This document shows positions 44,255 to 53,282 of a stretch of DNA of 64,000 nt, in pieces. The notes under the pieces were generated by a model that saw only the letters and a program-made list of their open reading frames with translations, made no database searches and had not been told where the DNA came from. Both the position numbers and the translations under genes were made by a program. Origin of the DNA: JAWRCU01 sp033542235 (GTDB taxonomy: Bacteria; Pseudomonadota; Alphaproteobacteria; Rhizobiales; Rhizobiaceae); assembly GCF_033542235.1 (NCBI RefSeq), contig NZ_JAWRCU010000005.1, positions 372,001 to 436,000 of the forward strand, in the 5' to 3' direction. Numbering within the stretch: the first letter of the stretch is position 1; every line of letters begins with the position of its first letter.

Positions 44255-44961
44255 TAATCCAGCTCGAACGTCACGTTGACCTGAACCCTGTAGGAGTTCT
44301 CTCCGGCCTCCACCGGCACGGCCTCGGCTGCACGGTCAAAGGCCTTGGCCGCGAGCGGTACGGGCGGCTGTCGGAAAGCGACGTCTGAGATTTCCATCAC
44401 TTGTCCAAGCTTGACTCCGGCCGCTTCTGTCAACGTCTTCGCCCTGTCGATCGCATCGGCGACGGCCTTCTTGCGCGCCTCTTTGAGGGTCGCCGAGGGA
44501 TCGTCGTTGGTGAACGTGACGCCGCCGCCCTGGTTGACGCCAAGGCTCACCGACTTGTCGAGGATCTCGCCCGTCTTGGAGAGATCGCGCACGCGCACGC
44601 TGAGCGAATTGGTGACCTGATAGGCGACAAGCTTGCTCTCCTGCGAGCCGTCAGGCTTATTCTGGAAGTCGTAGCGCGGATTGATCTGCACGCCCGCCGT
44701 CTGCAGGTCGCGATCGGCGACCCCGGACCCCTTCATGGCGGCGATCACGTCGGCCATCGCCTTGTTGTTGGCATCGAGCGCCTCGCGTGCTGTCGCCGCC
44801 TCACGCATGACGCTGAGCGACAGAAGCGCGATATCGGGTTTCACCGTCGCCTCGCCCTCCCCCATCACCACGATGCGGCGTGGCGGCGGTTCGGCGGCAT
44901 GCGCGACGGCGGGCAATGCAATCGCGGCGGCAAGCGCGGCTGCGAGCAATTTTTTCGTCAT
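44254..44961 (-). CDS. SIMPL-domain (DUF541) periplasmic protein
   Basis: A 235-residue exported protein with a signal peptide ending near AHAAEPP and a SIMPL/DUF541 domain. Typical elements are RRIVVMGEGEATVKPDIALL at the start of the domain, a central GVQINPRYDF, and the C-terminal RVQVNVTFELD. AAGGAG seven bases before ATG 44961 supports the start. The molecular role of the family is unclear; members such as YggE affect oxidative stress. Confidence 0.86.
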   Translation of the reverse strand: MTKKLLAAALAAAIALPAVAHAAEPPPRRIVVMGEGEATVKPDIALLSLSVMREAATAREALDANNKAMADVIAAMKGSGVADRDLQTAGVQINPRYDFQNKPDGSQESKLVAYQVTNSLSVRVRDLSKTGEILDKSVSLGVNQGGGVTFTNDDPSATLKEARKKAVADAIDRAKTLTEAAGVKLGQVMEISDVAFRQPPVPLAAKAFDRAAEAVPVEAGENSYRVQVNVTFELD

Positions 44962-45199
44962 CAAAGTCTCCTTGCTGGTCTGGATGGCATCTCCCTTGGG
45001 ACGTCCGCGGAAGATGGATCCTTGGGTCTGTCGATCGCGATTCGGAGAAATCGCAGAGTTCTCCTGTAAAATCATCCGGCAGAACAAAGAATTAGGTTAT
45101 GCCGAACGACTGCAATGCGGCCTGCTCTATGGACCGATTGCGGAGCGATTGCGGCATGGCTTGTGCGACCGGAAAAAAGCCACTAAGTCAGCCGCCGTG

Positions 45200-45275
45200 G
45201 GGCCTGTAGCTCAATGGTTAGAGCCGGCGGCTCATAACCGCTTGGTTGGGGGTTCGAGTCCCTCCGGGCCCACCA
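45200..45275 (+). tRNA. tRNA with CAT anticodon, probably tRNA-Ile2 (lysidine type)
   Basis: 76 bases form a complete cloverleaf: acceptor GGGCCTG pairing with CGGGCCC, D arm GCTC/GAGC, anticodon loop CTCATAA, T loop TTCGAGT, and an encoded CCA end. The anticodon is CAT. The acceptor and D-arm sequence look more like the minor isoleucine tRNA, modified to lysidine, than elongator or initiator methionine tRNA, but I decided this by memory. Confidence 0.9.
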
Positions 45276-45845
45276 ATAACTAAGCTTTTGGTTTCGTTGT
45301 TTTTTGTTAGCTTTGGACTCGCCCCTGCGATTGTCGCCAATGGGCAAGTGTTGGCGAAGCAACGACACCGTTACAGTCGTTTTCGCCGCGCTAAATGAAC
45401 GACGCTATGCGCCTCAATGTCAGCCGCTGAGGAAAAGCAGACCTCGGCGATGATCCCGCGGGGCCGCTAATCACAGCTGGCATGGCGCATTTGGATGCAC
45501 CCTTTGTGGCGTGAGACGGACATGTTCCCCACTAGAGATATGGCTTGAAGCTGAACCGCCGCGAACCTTGAACGCCGCGCGGTCATGTCTTAGGAGACGG
45601 TCGGCACTGGCCAGAGGTTGCAAATGCATGTGAGGCTGGTCGGTTCCTCGCAAGACACGACTTTTGCCAGACGGAATGTCTGTGGCACCGCAATGGGGGC
45701 TCGCTACGTGCTCAATGAAATCCAGCAGGCATGCCTCAACAGGCGCGAAGCCCTTTTTCAGGGATCGACCGCTTTGGCGCCGGGGCAGGACATGTCTGAC
45801 AATTTAGCATCTCGCATCTGATTCAGCGAACTCTTGGAGCGAACA
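45276..45845. other. 570-base stretch after the tRNA with no supported gene
   Basis: Small open frames here have no recognisable domains or convincing ribosome sites. A T-rich run (GTTGTTTTTTG, about 45297-45307) may terminate tRNA transcription. I see no integrase fragment and no copy of the tRNA 3' end. The region marks the border between conserved-looking genes and the ROK-regulated sugar locus. Confidence 0.5.
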
Positions 45846-46997
45846 GTGGCCGCCCTGAACAGACCGGTCCTGACCGGGAGCGCTCGCGCGGTGTTCCGGC
45901 GACTGGTCGAGGATGGCCCCTCGACCAGACCGCAAATCGGAGTGTCCTTAGGTCTGTCGCGCCCCACAATGTCGGCTGCCATCGCTGAACTCGAGGAGCT
46001 CGGCTATGTCGAAATGGTCGGCGCGATCCAGGGCCCTCTGGGACGTAGCGCAGCACAATACAAGGTGGGATCGGGAGCCGGGCACGTTATCGCCGTCGAT
46101 GCTGGTGCTACACACTTACGGCTTCGTGCCTGTGCTCTCGATCGCAGGCAACTGGCTAACCGGGTTCTGCGTCTTCCTACGAGCCAGCTGACAATCAACG
46201 AAGAAATCAGCCGGGCTGTCGCTTCCGAGTTTTCCATCATACGTTCTATGGCTGACCAAAGCTGGGGGCCATTGCGGGCCATCGGGCTTGCCGTACCGAC
46301 GCGGGTCGTGGGGCCCGGAGGCGATGTGGTGGGCAGCCGGCAGGAGATCGTGTTCAGTGCGTTCAGCCCGCCTCGCGGGGTCACGCTGATCCTTGAGAAC
46401 AATGTCAACTGCGCAGCCATAGCCGAGCGGCACTATGGCGCGGCAAGAGGCGTCTCGAGCTTTGCATATGTGCAGATCGGGTTGAAGATCGGCATGGGAC
46501 TTGTGCTGAACGATCAACTCGTGCGCGGCCGCAACGGTGCGGCCGGTGAAATTGGCCACCTGAGTTTTCCTTTCGCCCCAGGTGCTGAACCACTGCCGGG
46601 CGAAGCAGAGCACTATCTCGGTAACGAAGCCTTTATAGCGCGTGTCCGGTCGGACTGGCCAGCGTCGGCGGGGCCGGCGCCGGGCGATACCGCAGAGCTT
46701 CTTGCCCTGGCCGAAACAGGTCACGCCGACGCGGTGCGTCATGTGGCCAGTCACGCCTCGGACATCGGTGCCATCATAGCCACCTGCGTCAGCGTGGTGG
46801 ACCCGGGCCTGGTTGTCCTGGGCGGCGGGCTGGGCGCTTCGCCGTTGCTCTTGCCCGTGGTGCGCGAGACGGCCAGCAGGCTTTCCTACCCGGTCGATAT
46901 CCAAAACACGCTCCTGGGTCCGGATGCGACCGTCCTTGGAATCGAGCGTCTCGCAATCGACGCGACCCTGCGGCAACTCTTGGATGGAGAGGCCTAA
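45846..46997 (+). CDS. ROK-family transcriptional regulator
   Basis: A 383-residue protein with an N-terminal winged HTH (FRRLVEDGPSTRPQIGVSLGLSRPTMSAAIAELEELGYVE) and a ROK sugar-binding domain (VIAVDAGATHLRL, ENNVNCAAIAE, GAAGEIGHLSF, VVLGGGLG). The zinc-binding cysteine cluster that usually follows GEIGH in ROK proteins is missing; the region reads FPFAPGAEPLPGE. GTG at 45846 is the likely start, with GGAG about seven bases upstream. It precedes and probably controls the sugar importer operon, in the manner of NagC or XylR. Confidence 0.87.
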   Translation: MAALNRPVLTGSARAVFRRLVEDGPSTRPQIGVSLGLSRPTMSAAIAELEELGYVEMVGAIQGPLGRSAAQYKVGSGAGHVIAVDAGATHLRLRACALDRRQLANRVLRLPTSQLTINEEISRAVASEFSIIRSMADQSWGPLRAIGLAVPTRVVGPGGDVVGSRQEIVFSAFSPPRGVTLILENNVNCAAIAERHYGAARGVSSFAYVQIGLKIGMGLVLNDQLVRGRNGAAGEIGHLSFPFAPGAEPLPGEAEHYLGNEAFIARVRSDWPASAGPAPGDTAELLALAETGHADAVRHVASHASDIGAIIATCVSVVDPGLVVLGGGLGASPLLLPVVRETASRLSYPVDIQNTLLGPDATVLGIERLAIDATLRQLLDGEA

Positions 46998-47037
46998 GGG
47001 CTTCCACCCACACCCACGTTCCTCATCTTGACATCGC

Positions 47038-47077
47038 GCCTTTTAATTTATTAGTTAAGCTGCCTAACGTAAAAGGC
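47038..47077. promoter_or_regulatory. Candidate operator ahead of the sugar-importer operon
   Basis: An AT-rich island in GC-rich surroundings holds two inverted repeats: GCCTTTT (47038-47044) with AAAAGGC (47071-47077), and inside it GTTAAG-CTG-CCTAAC (47054-47068). It ends about 30 bases before the binding-protein start, where promoter and ROK operator are expected. The two symmetry centres differ by about three bases. Confidence 0.45.
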
Positions 47078-47107
47078 TGGCGATTGCGGGTATCAAGGGA
47101 GGAAGAA

Positions 47108-48382
47108 TTGAGGACCCTCAGCAAACTTCGGTTCGGCGTTGCTGGACTTGCCGCGCTGTTAGCGGTCGGGGCCGCCGGTACGGCCGCGGCGGAGGACGTG
47201 ACTCTTGAATACTGGGTCTATTCCGACTTCGCGCAAGGCGACGCACTGGCGCTCCAGCAGGAGTTCATCAAGGAGTTCACAGCCAAGCATCCCGGGGTGA
47301 AAATCAATATCGTCGGAAAGGGCGACGACGACCTGACCGCCGGCCAGGTGGCCGGTGCCGCCAGCGGCAACCTGCCCGACGTGTTCATGAACGCCCAGTC
47401 CGTTGGTGCCCAGCTGGTCGAGGTCGCTGCACTGGACAACATCTATTCCAAATGGATGGCCATGCCCGAGGAATTCCGGGCCCAGTTCGACCAGAGCGCA
47501 CTGAAGAGCTGCATGCCCAAACCGGATGAGCTCTACTGCCTGCCCTATACCGGTTTCGGCTCGTTGCTATTCCGCAATCTTACAGTGCTTCAAAAGGCTG
47601 GCATTGATACCAGCAAACCACCGGCGACCTGGGGCGAATGGCTCGCGCAAATGAAGAAGGTGAAGGAAGCCGGGATGTTCGCCATTCCGGACGAGACGCT
47701 GGTCTTCAACTCGATCGCCGAGATCTATGCGACCTCCGGTGGGACGGATAGCTGGGGTTTCGACTGGGCAAACCACAAGACGCGTATCGACCCCGCAACC
47801 ATGACTAAAGTGCTGCAGAAATTCGTTGACATGGCGCCGCTTAACAGCGGGACAAGCCGCAATGACCAGGCGACCAAGGATCTTTTCATCTCGAACCAGC
47901 TTGCCTTCCACACCGTCGGCCCATGGGTCAACCCGACCTATGAGGAGGCGGCCAAAACCAGTGGGCTGAAGTATGACTTCGTGCTGATCCCCGGGGACGA
48001 ATCCGGCAAGACCGGCGGGATCCGGAGCTACGAAATGGTCGGTGTCGCGCCGGGTCCCCATGCTGATCTGGCTTTCGAATTCGCGGCCTACATCACCGAA
48101 AAGGCGCAGATGGCCCGCTGGGCGAAGCTTCTGTCGCGCTACAATGCAAACGCCGCCGCAATGGCCGAGCCCGATGTCGCAGCGCTGCCGCTGATCAAAG
48201 TCTCGGTCGACGCTGCACATGGTGCGATGGATGTCGCGGCCCCCTATTTCGTCGATTCAGTACCGAGCTGCTACAATTCGACGGTTATCGACATGGCCTC
48301 CGCCACCGCCGACGGGAGCAAGACCCCAGAGCAAGGCGCGGAAGAGATGATCTCGCAGCTGAACGATTGCCTGGCCAAGTAA
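47108..48382 (+). CDS. Sugar ABC transporter substrate-binding protein (family 1)
   Basis: A 424-residue receptor with a Sec signal (basic start, hydrophobic run ending GTAAAED). The mature part has LEYWVYSDFAQGDALA, FTAKHPGVKI and a DELYCLPYTGFGSLLFRN block typical of CUT1 sugar receptors. TTG at 47108 is chosen because GGGAGGAAGAA lies directly upstream; the frame to 47084 has no such site. Its gene heads the importer operon. Confidence 0.86.
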   Translation: MRTLSKLRFGVAGLAALLAVGAAGTAAAEDVTLEYWVYSDFAQGDALALQQEFIKEFTAKHPGVKINIVGKGDDDLTAGQVAGAASGNLPDVFMNAQSVGAQLVEVAALDNIYSKWMAMPEEFRAQFDQSALKSCMPKPDELYCLPYTGFGSLLFRNLTVLQKAGIDTSKPPATWGEWLAQMKKVKEAGMFAIPDETLVFNSIAEIYATSGGTDSWGFDWANHKTRIDPATMTKVLQKFVDMAPLNSGTSRNDQATKDLFISNQLAFHTVGPWVNPTYEEAAKTSGLKYDFVLIPGDESGKTGGIRSYEMVGVAPGPHADLAFEFAAYITEKAQMARWAKLLSRYNANAAAMAEPDVAALPLIKVSVDAAHGAMDVAAPYFVDSVPSCYNSTVIDMASATADGSKTPEQGAEEMISQLNDCLAK

Positions 48383-48448
48383 GCGCCACACCGTAATCTC
48401 GCCTGCGGCCGGAGCCAACTCCGGCCGCATGCCCGAGCCGGAACCCCC

Positions 48449-49336
48449 ATGTCCCTTCGCCGGTACCTGCCGCACTACGTCATGATCGCGCCGTTCATGA
48501 TCCTGTTTGCGGTGTTCTTCCTCTATCCGATCGTTAGTGGCCTCTATTACAGTTTCCACGCTTGGAACGGCGTGAAGCCGCCGGAATATGTGGGGCTTGC
48601 CAATTATCAGAAGATCCTGCTCTCGCGCGAATTCTCGACCGCGATGCGAAACCTCCTGACCTATGTCGCCATCACCGTGCCGCTGGGAATTCTGGTAGCG
48701 CTCGGACTGGCGCTCCTGGTGGACAGTTTCACGGGGCGCTGGGCCAACTTCTTTCGGAACGCCTATTTCATGCCGGTGGTTTTGCCCGCGTTCCTGGCCG
48801 CCACCATCTGGCGCTGGATTTATGCGCCGAATTTCGGGCTGCTGAACATGATGCTCGGCTGGTTCGGCGCACCCTCGGTCAATTTTCTGAACGACACCGG
48901 CACGATGCTTTACGCACTGATCGCCGTAGACGTCTGGGTTTCGGCAGGATTCAACATGGTGATCATCCTGGCCGGGCTAAAGAACATCCCCGTCGAACTC
49001 TACGAGGCCGCGCGGCTGGACGGCGCCAACAAGTGGCAGCAGATCGTCCATATCACCATTCCGATGTTGGGCCCGGTGCTGTTCTTTGTGGTGACATATG
49101 GCCTGATCTCAGCCATGCAGGTCTTCGACAAGCCTTGGCTGCTGACAGGGTCGTCCTTCACCAGTTACGGGGGGCGACGCAACGCCCTGCTCTTCCCGGT
49201 CATGGACATGATGGGCCGGGCGTTCGGCAGCGTCCGTTTCGGCGAGGCTGCCGCCTACGGCTTCCTGTTGACCGTCGCCATAGTGGTCCTGACCGCCGTC
49301 ATGTTCGGGCTGCGCCGCTGGAGAGGGTGGGCATGA
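48449..49336 (+). CDS. Sugar ABC transporter permease 1 (MalF/UgpA type)
   Basis: A 295-residue, six-helix permease. It starts at helix 1 (YVMIAPFMILFAVFFLYPIVSGLYYSF) and contains the EAA loop YEAARLDGANKWQQIVHITIPML. It follows the binding-protein gene by 66 bases and overlaps the next permease start as ATGA. Confidence 0.9.
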   Translation: MSLRRYLPHYVMIAPFMILFAVFFLYPIVSGLYYSFHAWNGVKPPEYVGLANYQKILLSREFSTAMRNLLTYVAITVPLGILVALGLALLVDSFTGRWANFFRNAYFMPVVLPAFLAATIWRWIYAPNFGLLNMMLGWFGAPSVNFLNDTGTMLYALIAVDVWVSAGFNMVIILAGLKNIPVELYEAARLDGANKWQQIVHITIPMLGPVLFFVVTYGLISAMQVFDKPWLLTGSSFTSYGGRRNALLFPVMDMMGRAFGSVRFGEAAAYGFLLTVAIVVLTAVMFGLRRWRGWA

Positions 49337-50181
49337 CCTCTCAGTCGCTACGCCGCATCCCCGTCTGGTCCCTGGCCAAATGGGGCCTCGCCCTGATGAT
49401 TGCCGCCATCGCACTGTTCCCGATCTGGTGGATGATCAACGTGGTTTTTGCCCTGCCGGGCGAGCCGGTGTCGATCAATCCACGCCTCTGGCCGACTTCG
49501 ATTCCGGCGGGGATCGAGAAGATACATCTGATCTTCACCGAAACTGACTACCTGCGTGCTTACGGCATCTCGCTCCTCTACGCGGCGTTCACCATCGCCG
49601 GCGTGCTGCTCATCGGGTCGCTTGCGGCCTTCGAGTTCGCGCTGTTCGAATTTCCGGGGCGTAGTCTTCTATTCGGCATCGTCATGCTGTCGCTGATGGT
49701 GCCCACAGCAGTCACGATCATCCCAACTTATCTGCTCACGTCGCAACTCGGCTGGCTGAATACGATGCGCGGGCTGGTGGTACCCGGCCTCGCCTCGGCC
49801 TTCGGCCTGTTCATGCTGGTGCAGTTCATGCGCGCCATCCCCAAGGACATGATCGAGGCCGCGCGGCTGGATGGGGCGAGCCATATCCAAATCTACCGGC
49901 ACGTTGCGCTGCCTCTGTGCCGCAACGCCTTGGTCACGCTGGCCATCCTGACGTTCATGCAGACCTGGGGCAACTATATGTGGCCGCTGATCATCGGGAC
50001 GAAGCCCGAGATGTACACCGTGGGACAGGTAGTGGGTCTGTTCAATTCGCCCCTCTCCCACCAGACCGTCGACATGGTGATGACCGCCAACCTTCTGGCC
50101 GCGATTCCTCCGCTCCTGTTCTTCCTGATCTTTCAGCGCAAGATCGTCGAGGGCATCGCAATGTCGGGAACCAAGGGCTGA
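49333..50181 (+). CDS. Sugar ABC transporter permease 2 (MalG/UgpE type)
   Basis: A 282-residue permease with helix 1 at WGLALMIAAIALFPIWWMINVVF and the EAA loop IEAARLDGASHIQIYRHVALPLC. The end QRKIVEGIAMSGTKG is characteristic. ATG 49333 overlaps the preceding stop. The upstream extension of the frame is a shadow of the permease 1 gene. Confidence 0.9.
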   Translation: MTSQSLRRIPVWSLAKWGLALMIAAIALFPIWWMINVVFALPGEPVSINPRLWPTSIPAGIEKIHLIFTETDYLRAYGISLLYAAFTIAGVLLIGSLAAFEFALFEFPGRSLLFGIVMLSLMVPTAVTIIPTYLLTSQLGWLNTMRGLVVPGLASAFGLFMLVQFMRAIPKDMIEAARLDGASHIQIYRHVALPLCRNALVTLAILTFMQTWGNYMWPLIIGTKPEMYTVGQVVGLFNSPLSHQTVDMVMTANLLAAIPPLLFFLIFQRKIVEGIAMSGTKG

Positions 50182-50195
50182 CCGGAGAAGGACCA

Positions 50196-51311
50196 ATGGC
50201 ATTCCTGGACATTTCCTCGGTCTCGAAGGCCTTCGGCACGCTCTCTGTCCTCGATGACGTGAACCTTTCCATCGATCGCGGGGAGTTCGTGGTTTTCGTC
50301 GGCCCCTCCGGCTGCGGGAAATCCACGCTTTTGCGCATGATCTCGGGACTGGAGACGGTGAGTTCGGGCACGATCTCCATCGAGGGCGAGATCGTCAACG
50401 AGGTCGAACCGGCGCTGCGCGGAACGGCAATGGTATTTCAGTCCTACGCACTTTATCCGCATATGACGACCTTCCAGAACGTGTCGTTCGGCTTGCGCAT
50501 GGCGCACCGGCCGCGCGAGGTGATCGCCAAGAAGGTCCAGCAGGCGGCGGCGATCCTTCGGCTGGACAAGTTGCTCGAGCGCAAGCCGGCGCAGCTATCA
50601 GGCGGCCAGAAACAGCGCGTCGCCATCGGCCGCGCCATCGTTCGTGAGCCGCGCGTGTTCCTGTTCGACGAGCCACTGTCCAATCTGGACGCCGAGTTGC
50701 GGGTGCAGATGCGTGCGGAACTGATGGATCTGCACAAACGCCTGGGCACGACAATGATCTACGTCACCCATGACCAGGTCGAGGCCATGACGTTGGCCGA
50801 CAAGATGGTTGTGATGAATGGCGGTCGGGTGCAGCAGGTCGGCAAGCCGCTGGAAATCTACGACGATCCGGACAATCGGTTCGTCGCCGGCTTCGTGGGC
50901 TCGCCCAAGATGAACTTTTTGCCCGCCTACGCCATCGATGCCTCGTCCGAGGGCGTGCGCATCGGCGGTATCGGGGGGCAAGCCGAGACGGTCCTGCCGC
51001 TTTTCGTTCCGGGTCTGACGGGCAAGGTCGAGTTCGGCCTGAGACCCGAACATCTCTCCCCTCTGTTAGGAGACGCCCCTCAGCCGGAAGGCGGATTGCT
51101 GCTGGAGGGGAAAGTCAAGCTGGTCGAGGAGCTTGGTGCAGAAAGTTTCGTGCATATGGATCTGGTCGACGGCACCAGAGTGACCGTTCGGGCGGGACGG
51201 GACGCGGCGGTGACCGGCGGCACGTTCCGCGCCTCGGTGGACGTTCGGCGAGCGCTCCTGTTCGCCCGAGATGGCCAGCGCGTCCGCGGCCCGAGCGGAT
51301 CCAGAAAATGA
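50196..51311 (+). CDS. Sugar ABC transporter ATP-binding protein (UgpC/MsmX type)
   Basis: A 371-residue CUT1 ATPase with Walker A GPSGCGKST, signature LSGGQKQR, Walker B VFLFDEPLSNLD, and a C-terminal TOBE domain (EFGLRPEHL, VKLVEELGAESFVHMDL). AAGGA six bases before ATG 50196 marks the start. The stop overlaps the kinase start as ATGA. Confidence 0.92.
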   Translation: MAFLDISSVSKAFGTLSVLDDVNLSIDRGEFVVFVGPSGCGKSTLLRMISGLETVSSGTISIEGEIVNEVEPALRGTAMVFQSYALYPHMTTFQNVSFGLRMAHRPREVIAKKVQQAAAILRLDKLLERKPAQLSGGQKQRVAIGRAIVREPRVFLFDEPLSNLDAELRVQMRAELMDLHKRLGTTMIYVTHDQVEAMTLADKMVVMNGGRVQQVGKPLEIYDDPDNRFVAGFVGSPKMNFLPAYAIDASSEGVRIGGIGGQAETVLPLFVPGLTGKVEFGLRPEHLSPLLGDAPQPEGGLLLEGKVKLVEELGAESFVHMDLVDGTRVTVRAGRDAAVTGGTFRASVDVRRALLFARDGQRVRGPSGSRK

Positions 51312-52273
51312 GTCAGTCCAAGAACGAAAAGGCCGTGATCGTCGGAATCGACATCGGCGGTACCAAGACGCATGTGCGGGCCGTGCCGGTCGAAGGCGGC
51401 CCGGCTCGCGATCTGGTGCTCTCGAGCGGCGAATGGCGAGTCCGCAATTGGGAACTCGATGCCGCTCGGCTGCTGGAGCTGGTGACGGGCCTGGTCGAAG
51501 GCGCGCCGCTCGCGGCAATCGCGGTAGGCGCACACGGCTGCGACGATGCCGAAGAGTGCGAGGCGTTCCAGGCCGCCTTATCCGCACGCACCGATACGCC
51601 TCTTGCCGTGGTCAATGACGCCGAACTGATGCCCCTTGCCCTTGGCTTCACCGGGCAGATTGGCGTCGTAGCCGGCACCGGTTCGATCGCAGTTTGCCGG
51701 CCCTCGGCGGACCGGATGCTCGTTGCTGGCGGCTGGGGCTGGATAATTGGAGACGAGGGCAGCGCAGCTGGCCTTATGCGGCAGGCAGTTCGAGCCGTAT
51801 CCCGTCATTTCGACTCGGGCGGCGGCCGCGGCGAGCCGTTGGTTGAGGCGATCTTTGAGACGCTGAAAGTTCCCTCGATCCCCCGCCTGGGTAGTTCCCT
51901 GTCCGAAATGCGCTCTGCGGCCGTGGTTGGGCGTCACGCCGCGGCGATCTTCGAGGCGGCCGAGGCGGGCTCCCAGCTTGCCGTCGAGGTGATCCGTGAA
52001 GGTGGGCGGGCGCTCGCGCAAACGGCCGCACTTCTGGAGGCGAGGGGCGCAAATGCAACCCATGCGGTGGCCGGCGGCAGCGTCATCGCCGGCCAGCCCC
52101 TGTTGTGGCGTGCCTTCGCCGAAGGGCTCGTCGAAGCTTCGAGCGGCCGTATCGCCCCCCACCTGTTCACCGGCAAGCCGGTCGAAGGTGCCTGTTACCT
52201 GGCCGGCAGCCTGATCGAAACCCCGGCCACGGGTGGAGCACGCTCGGCCCTGGCGATTTCCCAACCAAGATAA
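51308..52273 (+). CDS. BadF/BadG/BcrA/BcrD-family ATPase, N-acetylglucosamine-kinase-like
   Basis: A 321-residue ASKHA-fold protein. The phosphate-1 loop is VGIDIGGTKTH, then VVNDAELMPLALG, GVVAGTGSIAVC and GGWGWIIGDEGSA, which matches eukaryotic-type N-acetylglucosamine kinase more than benzoyl-CoA reductase activators. It would phosphorylate an imported amino sugar. It overlaps the ATPase gene by four bases and precedes the SIS-domain gene, so all act in one route. Confidence 0.83.
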   Translation: MSQSKNEKAVIVGIDIGGTKTHVRAVPVEGGPARDLVLSSGEWRVRNWELDAARLLELVTGLVEGAPLAAIAVGAHGCDDAEECEAFQAALSARTDTPLAVVNDAELMPLALGFTGQIGVVAGTGSIAVCRPSADRMLVAGGWGWIIGDEGSAAGLMRQAVRAVSRHFDSGGGRGEPLVEAIFETLKVPSIPRLGSSLSEMRSAAVVGRHAAAIFEAAEAGSQLAVEVIREGGRALAQTAALLEARGANATHAVAGGSVIAGQPLLWRAFAEGLVEASSGRIAPHLFTGKPVEGACYLAGSLIETPATGGARSALAISQPR

Positions 52274-52283
52274 GGACAAACTC

Positions 52284-53282
52284 GTGAGCTATCGTTCAAC
52301 CATCGCCCGCCAGCCCGACGCGCTTGCCGACACCCATGCCGCCGTTAGCGCCGAGCTTGCCAGAACGGACCTGTCGTCGCTGGACGGGCCGGTCATTGGG
52401 GTGACCGGCATCGGCGCGAGCTTTGCCGCAGCGGTCGTGGTGGCGGCGGAGCTTCAAGCACGCGATCGCCGCGCCTTCGCGTTGCGGTCCGTTGACATGG
52501 CCGCAGGTCATGATCTTTGCGATGCGCTGATTGGGCTTTCGCATCGTGGCCGCAGTGTAGAGACGGTGGCGGCGCTGGAAAAGCTGCCTTCGGCTGGCAG
52601 TCTTGCAATCACCAATGATCCTGAAAGCCCCCTGGCGAAGGCAGCAAAGCTGCACGTGCGGCTAGCCAATGGGTCTGACGCGACGCCTTCCAGCACCGGC
52701 TATACCGCTACGTTGCTCGCCGCGGGCATGGTGGTGCAGAGGCTTGTGGGCGCACCCGACGATGCCTTCGCGATGGTTCCAGCGCTTGCCCGTCAGGTCC
52801 TGAGCGCGGCAGCGGCGAAAATGGACCGGCTAGCCCGGCTGTTCCCTAAACGGCGCGCCATCGATTGTGTCGGCGCCGTTGCCGCGCTCGGCACCGCCGA
52901 CGGGGCCTCGCTTCTGATCCGAGAGGCGTCGCGCATTCCGGCTTCAGCCTACGACACCCGCCACTATCTGCACGGGCCCATGGAGTCGATGGACGCAACC
53001 ACCGGAGTGGTCCTGTTTGGCGCCGGGCGTGAAATCGAGCTGGCGCAGCATCTGGAACGCATCGGCTGTCCTGTGCTTCTAGTCACGACGGCCGATGGGG
53101 TTGACGACGGCGAACTTCTGACCGTCATCAGGGTCCCGCAATGTGAGAACCTGATCGCCCAGGCCATCATCGACATTTTCTCAGCGCAGCTTTTAGCCGC
53201 CCAGCTGTCCGACGCCGCCGGGCTGACGGACACCAAGTTCCGCTACAGGATGTCGGACACAAAGGTGCCTGAAGGGGCCTGA
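52284..53282 (+). CDS. SIS-domain sugar-phosphate isomerase/deaminase
   Basis: A 332-residue protein with two SIS domains: the first around VIGVTGIGASFAAAVVVAAEL and GLSHRGRSVETV, the second around YDTRHYLHGPMESMD and VVLFGAGREIEL. Family members act on aldose/ketose phosphates or deaminate glucosamine-6-phosphate (AgaS, GlmS C-half). Serines of the usual phosphate loop (S-x-S-G) are partly replaced (SHRGRS). GTG at 52284 has AAGGA seven bases ahead. It ends inside the convergent EIIA gene, overlapping it by 40 bases. Confidence 0.82.
   Translation: MSYRSTIARQPDALADTHAAVSAELARTDLSSLDGPVIGVTGIGASFAAAVVVAAELQARDRRAFALRSVDMAAGHDLCDALIGLSHRGRSVETVAALEKLPSAGSLAITNDPESPLAKAAKLHVRLANGSDATPSSTGYTATLLAAGMVVQRLVGAPDDAFAMVPALARQVLSAAAAKMDRLARLFPKRRAIDCVGAVAALGTADGASLLIREASRIPASAYDTRHYLHGPMESMDATTGVVLFGAGREIELAQHLERIGCPVLLVTTADGVDDGELLTVIRVPQCENLIAQAIIDIFSAQLLAAQLSDAAGLTDTKFRYRMSDTKVPEGA

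Noticed and set aside
45252..45275. tRNA 3' end as an attachment site with a second copy in the window
   Set aside because: I found no second copy of the tRNA 3' sequence and no integrase gene, so an integrated element cannot be supported here.
45183..45368. A short minus-strand frame with the peptide ARRDSNPQPSGYEPPALT
   Set aside because: This peptide is the well-known artefact of translating a tRNA gene on the opposite strand; the tRNA occupies 45200-45275.
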